Shown here in pieces: positions 57,637 to 64,000 of a DNA stretch of 64,000 nt. The stretch is from the NCBI RefSeq assembly GCF_014905135.1, contig NZ_CP041406.1, positions 558,001-622,000 on the forward strand, given 5' to 3'. Position 1 is the stretch's first letter. Each line of letters begins with the position of its first letter. The notes beneath the pieces were generated by a model that was given only the letters and a program-made list of their open reading frames with translations, ran no database searches and was not told the origin of the DNA. This DNA comes from Sulfurimonas paralvinellae. Lineage in GTDB: Bacteria; Campylobacterota; Campylobacteria; Campylobacterales; Sulfurimonadaceae. The position numbers and the translations under genes are program-made.

Positions 57637-58339
57637 GAATAACAATTACTTCATTATAAGTGGATTTATATCTCTTTCTCTATTTCTGTTTTTTTTAGGA
57701 CTCTTCATCTATATGATGTTTGTAGTAAAGAATCAGCCTACATATGCGTTAACAAAAGATAAATTTATTGCTGTTTCCATTGTAATGCCTAAAAATATTG
57801 CAAAATTTACAAGTTCTGTTGCACTGCCAAGCAGTTCATCAAAAAGTGTCAGTCAAGATATAGATGTAAATGATCTCTTTTCTGATGTGTGGACGCAAAA
57901 GATAAAACATACACAGAAAAAAAAGAAAGTAAATTCGAAAAGAATAGCTGATATCGCGAAGAAAATTAAAACTGCCGATAAAAATAAAATCAATTCTGTA
58001 TCGGAAAAAATTGGAAAACTCGATATGCAGGAGAGTGATAAGAATACGCAGCAGACATCCAGTGCCGATGAAGTTAATGAATATTTAGCTAAAATTCAAG
58101 CAATTGTTTATCAACATTTCAATGTACCGCCAAATAGTGAAGGCAATAGTGTAAAGACAGTGATTGAATTGGATCCTTTTGGTCATATGACTGATTTTAG
58201 GATTTTAAGTTATTCTGCGAATGAAGCTTTAAATGCTGAAGCAGACAGAATCAAAGAGAGACTTAAGAGCGTAGTTTTTCCTAAGAATCCTACAGGGAAA
58301 TCCAGCCGAACTATTGTTGTACTAATTTCAAAGGAGTAA
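57629..58339 (+). CDS. tolA: TolA/TonB-like energy transducer
   Basis: The 236-residue protein has one N-terminal membrane anchor (FIISGFISLSLFLFFLGLFIYMMFV). A Lys/Ser-rich periplasmic linker (~60-150) follows, then a C-terminal TonB/TolA domain (YLAKIQAIVYQHFNVPPNSEGNSVKTVIELDPFG). It links the TolQR motor to TolB and Pal. The linker is shorter than in E. coli TolA. A TonB role is possible from sequence alone; the neighbours favour Tol. Confidence 0.88.
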   Translation: MDKNNNYFIISGFISLSLFLFFLGLFIYMMFVVKNQPTYALTKDKFIAVSIVMPKNIAKFTSSVALPSSSSKSVSQDIDVNDLFSDVWTQKIKHTQKKKKVNSKRIADIAKKIKTADKNKINSVSEKIGKLDMQESDKNTQQTSSADEVNEYLAKIQAIVYQHFNVPPNSEGNSVKTVIELDPFGHMTDFRILSYSANEALNAEADRIKERLKSVVFPKNPTGKSSRTIVVLISKE

Positions 58340-58342
58340 AAT

Positions 58343-59593
58343 TTGAAAATTTTATTTTCATTGTTTCTATTTATTTCAGTTCTATTTGCTAGTGATGCAA
58401 CAATAGAAGTCATCAAAAAAGCAAATAATGTCCCATTAATAGCCGTTGAAGATGCTTCTATAAGTTATGATGACACTTTTCGACTTCGTTTCTTTAAAAC
58501 ATTGATCGCAGACTTAAATGTTCTTTCTATTTTTAATGTAGACAGACATCATAGAATAGCTAACTTTAATGACGTCGATGTTCTTGTCGAGAACAAAGAT
58601 ATGGCATACGTACTGCGATATAAAATATTTGAAGATGATAATGCTGCTTTGAATGTACAAATAAAACTGCTGCAAAAAAATGAAGAAGTATTTATTAAGA
58701 ATTATAGAGTAGCTAAGCAGGATATCTTTATGTTTATATCTCACGCAATAGCATACGATATAAATGAATTTTTGGGAGAACCTTCTGTTGGATGGATGAA
58801 AAGAAAAGTGATCTTTTCCCGTATTGTCGGTCCGAAACAAAGTGAGATAGTCATCGCAGACTATACATTGGCATATCAACACACAATCCTAAAAGGCGGA
58901 TTTAATATTTTTCCAAAATGGGCGAATAAATCACAAAATGCATTTTACTACACGGCACTTGATACTCCTAAGCCTACACTGAAGTATGTGGATGTTAAAA
59001 ATGGCCGGGTTGAGAGTATTATATCCTCTGATGGTATGGTTGTATGCTCTGATGTAAGCAGTGATGGGAAAACGCTTCTATTGACAATGGCGCTCGACGG
59101 GCAGCCTGATATTTACAGCTTTAATGTAGATACTAGAAAATATAAACGATTGACTCGATACAGAGGTATTGATGTAAATGCACAGTTTATGAATAAGAAT
59201 CAAATTGTATTTATCTCATCACGTCTAGGTTATCCGAATGTCTTTTCAAAACATCTTGACACAAATGAAGTAGAACAGATGGTTTATTATGGAAACAGTA
59301 ACTCTGCATGTAGTGCTCATGGCAATTACATTGTTTACAAAGCGAGAGAGAGCTCAAATGCTTTTAGTCAAAATACGTTTAACCTGCATCTTATTTCAAC
59401 AAAAACTGACTTTATCAGACGTCTGACGGCAACAGGAGTCAATGAGTTTCCACGTTTTTCAAAAGATGGTGATGCCATTATATTTATAAAAAATTACAAA
59501 GGACAGAGTGCCATCGGTATTATACGTCTTAACTATAACAAGAACTATCTTTTCCCATTGAAATATGGAAGAGTTCAGTCTATGGACTGGTAA
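58343..59593 (+). CDS. tolB: Tol-Pal protein TolB
   Basis: TolB is a periplasmic protein that binds Pal and TolA. The 416-residue precursor has a signal peptide (ILFSLFLFISVLFA), an N-terminal alpha/beta domain (about 20-150) and a beta-propeller (WD40-like PD40 repeats such as SSDGKTLLLTMALDGQPDIYSFN near 235). The start is a TTG at 58343, supported by the AAGGAG site 7 bases upstream. Confidence 0.93.
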   Translation: MKILFSLFLFISVLFASDATIEVIKKANNVPLIAVEDASISYDDTFRLRFFKTLIADLNVLSIFNVDRHHRIANFNDVDVLVENKDMAYVLRYKIFEDDNAALNVQIKLLQKNEEVFIKNYRVAKQDIFMFISHAIAYDINEFLGEPSVGWMKRKVIFSRIVGPKQSEIVIADYTLAYQHTILKGGFNIFPKWANKSQNAFYYTALDTPKPTLKYVDVKNGRVESIISSDGMVVCSDVSSDGKTLLLTMALDGQPDIYSFNVDTRKYKRLTRYRGIDVNAQFMNKNQIVFISSRLGYPNVFSKHLDTNEVEQMVYYGNSNSACSAHGNYIVYKARESSNAFSQNTFNLHLISTKTDFIRRLTATGVNEFPRFSKDGDAIIFIKNYKGQSAIGIIRLNYNKNYLFPLKYGRVQSMDW

Positions 59594-59629
59594 TTTTTTT
59601 AAGTAAATATATTATTGTTATTTTTTTGG

Positions 59630-59635
59630 TATAAT
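59630..59635 (+). promoter_or_regulatory. Predicted pal -10 element
   Basis: GGTATAAT in the 73-base gap after tolB, 32 bases before the pal ATG, suggests a separate promoter giving extra Pal. Confidence 0.55.
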
Positions 59636-59666
59636 AATTTGACATTTAATATTCAAGGAAATAGAT

Positions 59667-60221
59667 ATGAAAAGTATAGTACTTTCTAGTGTTGTAGCAG
59701 CACTTGTAGTTTTTAGCGGATGTTCTTCAAAAGAACCTGCAGTTGATAACAAAACAGAAGAAGTTTCTGCTCCAGCAGCTCAAGAAGTTCAAGCTCCGGC
59801 GACTGAAACAGTGGCAAGCGAAAACAGTGCTGTAAACTCAAGTACAGAGAATACGGCTGAGATGACAATGACTGCTATAGAAAGTAAACTTCCAACAGTT
59901 TATTTCGCGTTTGATAAGTATGATATCACTCCTGAGATGCAAGAGCGTATTGATGATGCTGCAGAGTTAGGAAAAACAGATGCTGCAAAATCATTAAGCG
60001 TTAAATTAGAAGGTAACTGTGATGAGTGGGGTAGTGATGAGTACAACTTCGCACTTGGCCTTAAACGTGCAGATGCAGTGAAAAAAGCTTTAGTAGCTGA
60101 CGGTATCGATGCTTCTCGTATCTCTATGGTAAGCTACGGTGAATCTAACCCTGTTTGTACAGAACATACAAAAGAGTGCTGGGCTAAGAATCGCCGCGTA
60201 AACTTTAAACTTTTACCATAG
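59667..60221 (+). CDS. pal: Peptidoglycan-associated lipoprotein Pal
   Basis: Pal anchors the outer membrane to peptidoglycan. The 184-residue lipoprotein has a lipobox (VVFSGC, Cys19) and an Ala/Pro/Glu-rich linker. The OmpA-like domain (TVYFAFDKYDITPEMQERIDD near 88; LKLEGNCDEWGSDEYNFALGLKRA near 113) has the conserved Asp/Arg for diaminopimelate. ybgF follows 17 bases later. Confidence 0.96.
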   Translation: MKSIVLSSVVAALVVFSGCSSKEPAVDNKTEEVSAPAAQEVQAPATETVASENSAVNSSTENTAEMTMTAIESKLPTVYFAFDKYDITPEMQERIDDAAELGKTDAAKSLSVKLEGNCDEWGSDEYNFALGLKRADAVKKALVADGIDASRISMVSYGESNPVCTEHTKECWAKNRRVNFKLLP

Positions 60222-60238
60222 TAATTAAGTAAAAAATT

Positions 60239-61153
60239 ATGAAACAGAGCGTAATAGTAAGCCTGCTTATTGTTACTGCTGTTCCAACTCTTCTCTTCGG
60301 TTCTGAACCTTCAGCGTTTGGTGCCGGGGATCTTTCCAGTCCTGAACCTTATGGACTGACTTCCAGTGAAAAAGTTATATTAGAAACAAAAGACAAGTTA
60401 AAAAAAGTTGCCAGTAAAAGTAAATCACAGGCAAGTCAGCTTGATTCATTGCGAGAGAGAATAGATGGACTGCAGAGCATTGTTGAAAGTATAGGCAGAA
60501 ATACACATAATAATAAAATCAATCTAGAGAAGCTTAAAGACGAAGAAGATACCAGTATGGCAAATACGACAGAGTATCAAACACGCTTAAGTGAATCTAT
60601 TCAACAAAATAAAAAGGAGTTAGAGGAACTTAAAGCAAGTTTACTTGAAGTTTCCAAGCTTTTAGATGATATCAATGCACGTTATGTAACTAAAGATGAA
60701 TACAATACTCTGGTTACAAGTGTTAACAATTTTAAAGCATTAGTTTCAAAAGAGCTAAAATCAGGGAAGAAAATAAGCGGTAAAGCTTCTAAAACAAGCA
60801 GTGCGGATTTGTATAATCTTGCTAAGAAAAATTATGACAAAAAGTACTATACAAAAGCAATTGCCAACTATGAAGAATTGATTAAAAGAAACTATAAACC
60901 TGCCTATGCGCACTATATGATAGGTGAAATGAACTACAAAAGAAAGAATTACGCAAAAGCAATTTCTTACTTTAAAAAGAGTTCACAGTTGTATGCAAAA
61001 GCGAAGTATATGCCGAACCTGATGCTGCACACTGCTATATCAATGGAGAAAACGGGAGACCGTGCACATGCTAAGTCCTTCTATAAAGCGATTATCGCAA
61101 AATATCCGACTTCAAAAGAAGCGCAAGAGGCAAAACGTCGCTTAGGCAAATAA
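60239..61153 (+). CDS. ybgF: Tol-Pal coordinator YbgF/CpoB
   Basis: In E. coli the homologue CpoB links Tol activity to peptidoglycan synthesis. The 304-residue precursor has a signal peptide (VSLLIVTAVPTLLFG) and a coiled-coil region (about 50-170). C-terminal TPR repeats follow (SADLYNLAKKNYDKKYYTKAIANYEELIKR near 185-215, to the end). It is in the usual place after pal. Confidence 0.93.
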   Translation: MKQSVIVSLLIVTAVPTLLFGSEPSAFGAGDLSSPEPYGLTSSEKVILETKDKLKKVASKSKSQASQLDSLRERIDGLQSIVESIGRNTHNNKINLEKLKDEEDTSMANTTEYQTRLSESIQQNKKELEELKASLLEVSKLLDDINARYVTKDEYNTLVTSVNNFKALVSKELKSGKKISGKASKTSSADLYNLAKKNYDKKYYTKAIANYEELIKRNYKPAYAHYMIGEMNYKRKNYAKAISYFKKSSQLYAKAKYMPNLMLHTAISMEKTGDRAHAKSFYKAIIAKYPTSKEAQEAKRRLGK

Positions 61154-61192
61154 AAAAATAGATTTTTTCAGCTTTACAAAGAGTTATTATGA

Positions 61193-61198
61193 TAAAAT
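61193..61198 (+). promoter_or_regulatory. Predicted slyD -10 element
   Basis: TAAAAT, 28 bases before the slyD ATG, in the 72-base gap after ybgF. Confidence 0.4.
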
Positions 61199-61225
61199 CC
61201 ACGAATTAAATTATAAGGCAAAAAT

Positions 61226-61741
61226 ATGGCAATTGAGCAAAATCAAATCGTATCTTTAGAGTATGAAGTAAAAGACGGCGATAAAGTAGTTGATAGTAAC
61301 GTTGGTGGAGAACCATTAGTATTTATGTTTGGTAAAGGACAAATAATTCCTGGTCTTGAGACTGGTATCAAAGATATGGGTATCGGTGAAAAAGGTGATG
61401 TTCTTGTGAAAGCTGCAGATGCATATGGCGAGTACAATGCCGAAGCAATTCAAGAAGTTCCTAAAGATCAATTCGCAGGAATTGAACTTACAGAAGGAAT
61501 GACACTTTACGGACAAGGTGAAGACGGATCGACTGTTCAAGTAACTGTAAAAGAGATCAAAGACGACTCAGTTGTTATTGATTTTAACCATCCTTTGGCT
61601 GGTAAAGATTTAATGTTCACTGTTACAATCAACAATGTAAGAGATGCTTCTGCTGAAGAAGCAATGACAGGTGTTCCAGCTGAAAATAAACAAGAAGATG
61701 ACGGATGCTGTTCAACTGGCGGCGGCTGTGGATGCCACTAG
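61226..61741 (+). CDS. slyD: FKBP-type prolyl isomerase SlyD
   Basis: SlyD speeds proline isomerisation and acts as a metallochaperone. The 171-residue protein has the split FKBP domain (LVFMFGKGQIIPGLETGIKDMGIGEKGDV near 31). The IF insert lies in between, and FNHPLAGKDLMFTVTINNV near 125 follows. It ends in a short Cys/His tail (DGCCSTGGGCGCH), a probable metal-binding site, like but shorter than that of E. coli SlyD. The next gene starts inside its 3' end. Confidence 0.95.
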   Translation: MAIEQNQIVSLEYEVKDGDKVVDSNVGGEPLVFMFGKGQIIPGLETGIKDMGIGEKGDVLVKAADAYGEYNAEAIQEVPKDQFAGIELTEGMTLYGQGEDGSTVQVTVKEIKDDSVVIDFNHPLAGKDLMFTVTINNVRDASAEEAMTGVPAENKQEDDGCCSTGGGCGCH

Positions 61742-62495
61742 TTTTCTAACTGCATCTTCTGCCTCCCTGCAGGCAAAGAAAACAGCCACTCTTTTAAAAA
61801 CACTCGGTGTAAATGCACTGATAACGGGAGAGAGTGGAATAGGTAAAAGAACATTGGCTTCTTTTATCTTACCTGATGCATCGATTGTCGATGCATCAAA
61901 CTTTGATGAGCTTTTAGTGACACTTGAGAGTTCAAAAGAGTTAATCATTTCCAACATAGACAACTCCCCAAATTTAAACAGATTGATAGATACGATAGAA
62001 GAGAATGACGTTCGTATTGTTGCGACTTCAAAACAGCTCCAGTTTAATGAGTTGTTAGATGATCTTTTTAGTGTTAAATTGGATATACCGCCATTAAGAG
62101 AAAGAGTTGAAGATGTTACATTTTTAGTAGAGAAATTCACCAAAGAGGCGGCAGAACTTTTTGGCAGTGATGAAAGTTTTAATATTAAAAATTTCAAACC
62201 GGACCTGTCTCAAAACGCAAAATCATTGCGTCGGCAGGTAATGATTAATTATCTTTTACAAGATATCGGGGACAGTGACTTGATGGGAATCATAGAGAAT
62301 TATCTCTATGACAAGTTGGGATCCAATAGTGACTATAGAAACTTTTTGTATCTTTATGAAGTACCTCTCATTAGAGGAGGACTGAAAAAGTTCAAATCAC
62401 AACTGCAGTTGGCAGATAAACTTGGTCTCAACAGAAATACATTACGGAAAAAAATTACAGAGAACAAACAATACTTAGAAGGAGAAAAACAGTGA
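61698..62495 (+). CDS. Fis-type DNA-binding protein with truncated AAA+ domain
   Basis: From the ATG at 61698 the protein has 265 residues (an upstream GTG at 61671 would add nine). It resembles sigma-54 activators: Walker A GESGIGKRT near residue 47, and IPPLRERVEDVTFLVEKF near 132-149 with the Arg-finger region. The C-terminal Fis-type helix-turn-helix has KLGLNRNTLRKKI. The ~45 residues holding GAFTGA and neighbouring elements are missing, so it should not activate sigma-54 polymerase. The overlap with slyD is 44 bases. Its target is unknown; it may be a repressor or nucleoid-type regulator. It overlaps fabD by 4 bases. Confidence 0.82.
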   Translation: MTDAVQLAAAVDATSFLTASSASLQAKKTATLLKTLGVNALITGESGIGKRTLASFILPDASIVDASNFDELLVTLESSKELIISNIDNSPNLNRLIDTIEENDVRIVATSKQLQFNELLDDLFSVKLDIPPLRERVEDVTFLVEKFTKEAAELFGSDESFNIKNFKPDLSQNAKSLRRQVMINYLLQDIGDSDLMGIIENYLYDKLGSNSDYRNFLYLYEVPLIRGGLKKFKSQLQLADKLGLNRNTLRKKITENKQYLEGEKQ

Positions 62496-63430
62496 GTAAA
62501 ATAGCAATGATATTTGCAGGGCAAGGCAGCCAGGCAGTAGGAATGGGTAAAGATTTTTATGATAACAGTGAACTTGCACGTGAGATGTTTGCAAAAGCAG
62601 GTGAGAGAATCGGTGTTGATTTTAAAGAGTTGATCTTTGAAGAGAATGAGCAGCTTGGACAAACTGCATATACGCAGCCGGCAATTCTATTGGTGCAGAT
62701 GATTGCCTATAAACTTTTTAAAGAAGCGTGTCCTGATGTGAAAGCGGAACTTTTCTTAGGTCACTCTCTTGGTGAATTCTCTGCACTTTGTGCTGCAGGT
62801 GCTATTGATTACGTTGATGCAGTTGAACTCGTACATAAACGTGGGGCTTTTATGCAAGAGGCGTGTGAAGGCAAAGATGCAGGGATGATGGCTATCGTTG
62901 GACTCGATGATGAAAGTGTTGAAAAAATTTGTGCAGATGCGCAGGCTGAAGGTAAGCAGGTATGGCCTGCAAACTACAACCAAGACGGTCAGCTTGTAGT
63001 TGCGGGTAATAGAGCAGATCTTGCAAGTTTGGAGGAGACTTTTAAAAATGCAGGCGCTAAAAGAGCACTTCTTTTAAATATGTCAGTGGCGTCTCACTGT
63101 GAGATACTCTCACCGGCACAAGAGCCGCTTGCTGCATTGATGGAAAAATATATTACCGATGATTTTGAAGCACCGGTTATATCAAATGTGACAACAAAAC
63201 CGTACAATACTAAAGCGGATGCTGTAGCACTTTTAAAAGACCAGCTTGTAAAACCGGTAAAATACAAACAATCTATCCAAGCAATTGCAGGTGATGTAGA
63301 TATGGCCATAGAATTTGGAAATGGTGTCGTACTCAAAGGACTCAACAGAAGAATTGCCAAAGAGCTTAAAACACTTAATATCTCAGATATGGCATCTTTA
63401 GAAAAAGTAAAAGAGGAAGTCTGCTCATAA
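62492..63430 (+). CDS. fabD: Malonyl-CoA:ACP transacylase
   Basis: FabD loads malonyl groups on acyl carrier protein for fatty-acid synthesis. The 312-residue protein has FAGQGSQAVGMGKD near residue 9 and the nucleophile motif GHSLGEFSALCAAGA near 90. The catalytic His region is in VASHCEILSPA near 195. The start is a GTG after aaggag. slyD-fabD adjacency matches Campylobacter, apart from the inserted Fis-type gene. Confidence 0.97.
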   Translation: MSKIAMIFAGQGSQAVGMGKDFYDNSELAREMFAKAGERIGVDFKELIFEENEQLGQTAYTQPAILLVQMIAYKLFKEACPDVKAELFLGHSLGEFSALCAAGAIDYVDAVELVHKRGAFMQEACEGKDAGMMAIVGLDDESVEKICADAQAEGKQVWPANYNQDGQLVVAGNRADLASLEETFKNAGAKRALLLNMSVASHCEILSPAQEPLAALMEKYITDDFEAPVISNVTTKPYNTKADAVALLKDQLVKPVKYKQSIQAIAGDVDMAIEFGNGVVLKGLNRRIAKELKTLNISDMASLEKVKEEVCS

Positions 63431-63431
63431 T

Positions 63432-64000
63432 ATGAGAGTAACACTTGCACAAACTTCACCGAAATTAAATCGCTCGAATTTGAGCGATATTATTGCTATT
63501 GTCAAACAAAAGAAAGATGATGCAGATTTGATCGTTTTTCCTGAGCTTGCATTAAGCGGGTATCTGTTGCAGGATAAACTGCGTGAAGATGCCTGGAGTG
63601 AGGATGAACTGCATGAGTTGGGAACACTGAGCAGCGAGGTTGATATTGCCGTGGGTGCTGCAATGCGTGATGGAGAACTCTTTCGTAATTGTGGACTCTA
63701 TTTTAGCGGTGGAGAACTTGTTGCCAAGCACATTAAAGTACATTTACCAAACTATGGAATGTTTGAAGAAGCTCGCTATTTTGAAGGTGGAGATAAATTT
63801 GAAGCGTTTGAGCTCAATGGCGCAAAGATTTCGATTCTTGTCTGCGAAGATCTATGGCATAAAGAGGTGCATCATGAGCTTCTTCGTTTAGATCCTGATT
63901 TGATTGTCGTTCATGTTGCTTCTCCTGCTCGAGGGTTTAGTGATACGGGTTTGACCATAGAGACAAAATGGTATGAAATTATACAGACGGTTGCCAAAGA
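63432..64000 (+). CDS. Carbon-nitrogen hydrolase (nitrilase superfamily), 3' end beyond the window
   Basis: The visible 189 codons start at an ATG 1 base after the fabD stop. They contain the three nitrilase landmarks: Glu in FPELALSGY near residue 39, Lys in IKVHLPNYGMFEEARYF near 102, and Cys in LVCEDLWH near 138. The PNYGMFEEARYF stretch resembles the amidase domain of glutamine-dependent NAD synthetases and of free-standing nitrilase-like amidases. The substrate cannot be named. The frame is open to the window edge, so this is a partial view of a gene and not a broken one. Confidence 0.88.
   Translation, partial: MRVTLAQTSPKLNRSNLSDIIAIVKQKKDDADLIVFPELALSGYLLQDKLREDAWSEDELHELGTLSSEVDIAVGAAMRDGELFRNCGLYFSGGELVAKHIKVHLPNYGMFEEARYFEGGDKFEAFELNGAKISILVCEDLWHKEVHHELLRLDPDLIVVHVASPARGFSDTGLTIETKWYEIIQTVAK

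Noticed and set aside
61712-62197. A 161-codon frame antisense to the Fis-type gene
   Set aside because: It is the Ser/Leu-rich shadow expected opposite a coding strand and has no support of its own.

Overview
The window is a 64 kb piece of a chromosome from a Campylobacterota (Epsilonproteobacteria) bacterium, most likely Sulfurimonas or a close relative. Three things point there: a nap operon in the order napA-G-H-B-F-L-D without napC; the run rplU-rpmA-obgE-proB-fmt-birA-parA-parB-atpF'FHAGDC-tolQRAB-pal-ybgF-slyD-fabD, which matches the Campylobacter/Helicobacter gene order; and rrf2-flhA beside rpsO. The genus is an inference from gene content, not from a tree. I see no insertion sequence, prophage, CRISPR array, tRNA gene or obvious pseudogene. 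Genes are packed tightly, often overlapping by 1 to 13 nt, and GTG and TTG starts are common.

Layout. 1-1010: the 3' end of a 23S rRNA gene and a 5S rRNA gene. 1101-4754: ung, an endonuclease/exonuclease/phosphatase-family protein and an M3 oligopeptidase. 4912-27030: a roughly 22 kb nitrate region. It holds an outer-membrane porin divergent from the periplasmic nitrate reductase operon (napAGHBFL, a PAS protein, napD, a small unknown). It continues with a convergent narK plus PP2C-phosphatase/kinase operon, a solute-binding/GGDEF/EAL receptor, a DmsB-DmsC fusion, an unknown coiled-coil protein, an assimilatory-type nitrate reductase (nasA) and a siroheme nitrite reductase (nirA). 27105-34579: a degenerate GGDEF protein, pyrH, rpoZ, spoT/relA, tyrS, a nitronate monooxygenase-like protein and amiC. 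34576-38292 (minus strand): rrf2, flhA and a DHH phosphoesterase. 38463-44966: rpsO, kdsB, then a tight plus-strand run trmN6-like, ykgJ-like, TPR lipoprotein, trpC, small lipoprotein, dapE, thioredoxin-like, ridA. 45068-64000: ribosomal protein genes, obgE, proB, fmt, birA, parAB, the F1 and stalk subunits of ATP synthase, the Tol-Pal system, slyD, a Fis-type protein, fabD and the start of a nitrilase-family gene.

How the nitrate genes may work together. Nitrate can be respired in the periplasm by NapAB fed by the NapGH quinol dehydrogenase. Alternatively it can be imported by NarK, reduced in the cytoplasm by NasA and taken to ammonium by NirA. NasA lacks the Bfd-like [2Fe-2S] tail of NADH-linked enzymes, and a quinol-linked DmsB-DmsC fusion lies nearby, so the electron donor for assimilation may be unusual. 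One FNR/CRP-type palindrome sits about 41 bp from predicted start sites on both sides of the porin/napA gap and could co-control both. Regulation-type proteins within the region (a bifunctional kinase/phosphatase with a C-terminal membrane tail, an Aer-like PAS protein, an SBP-GGDEF-EAL receptor) suggest signalling built around nitrate. That last point is inference.
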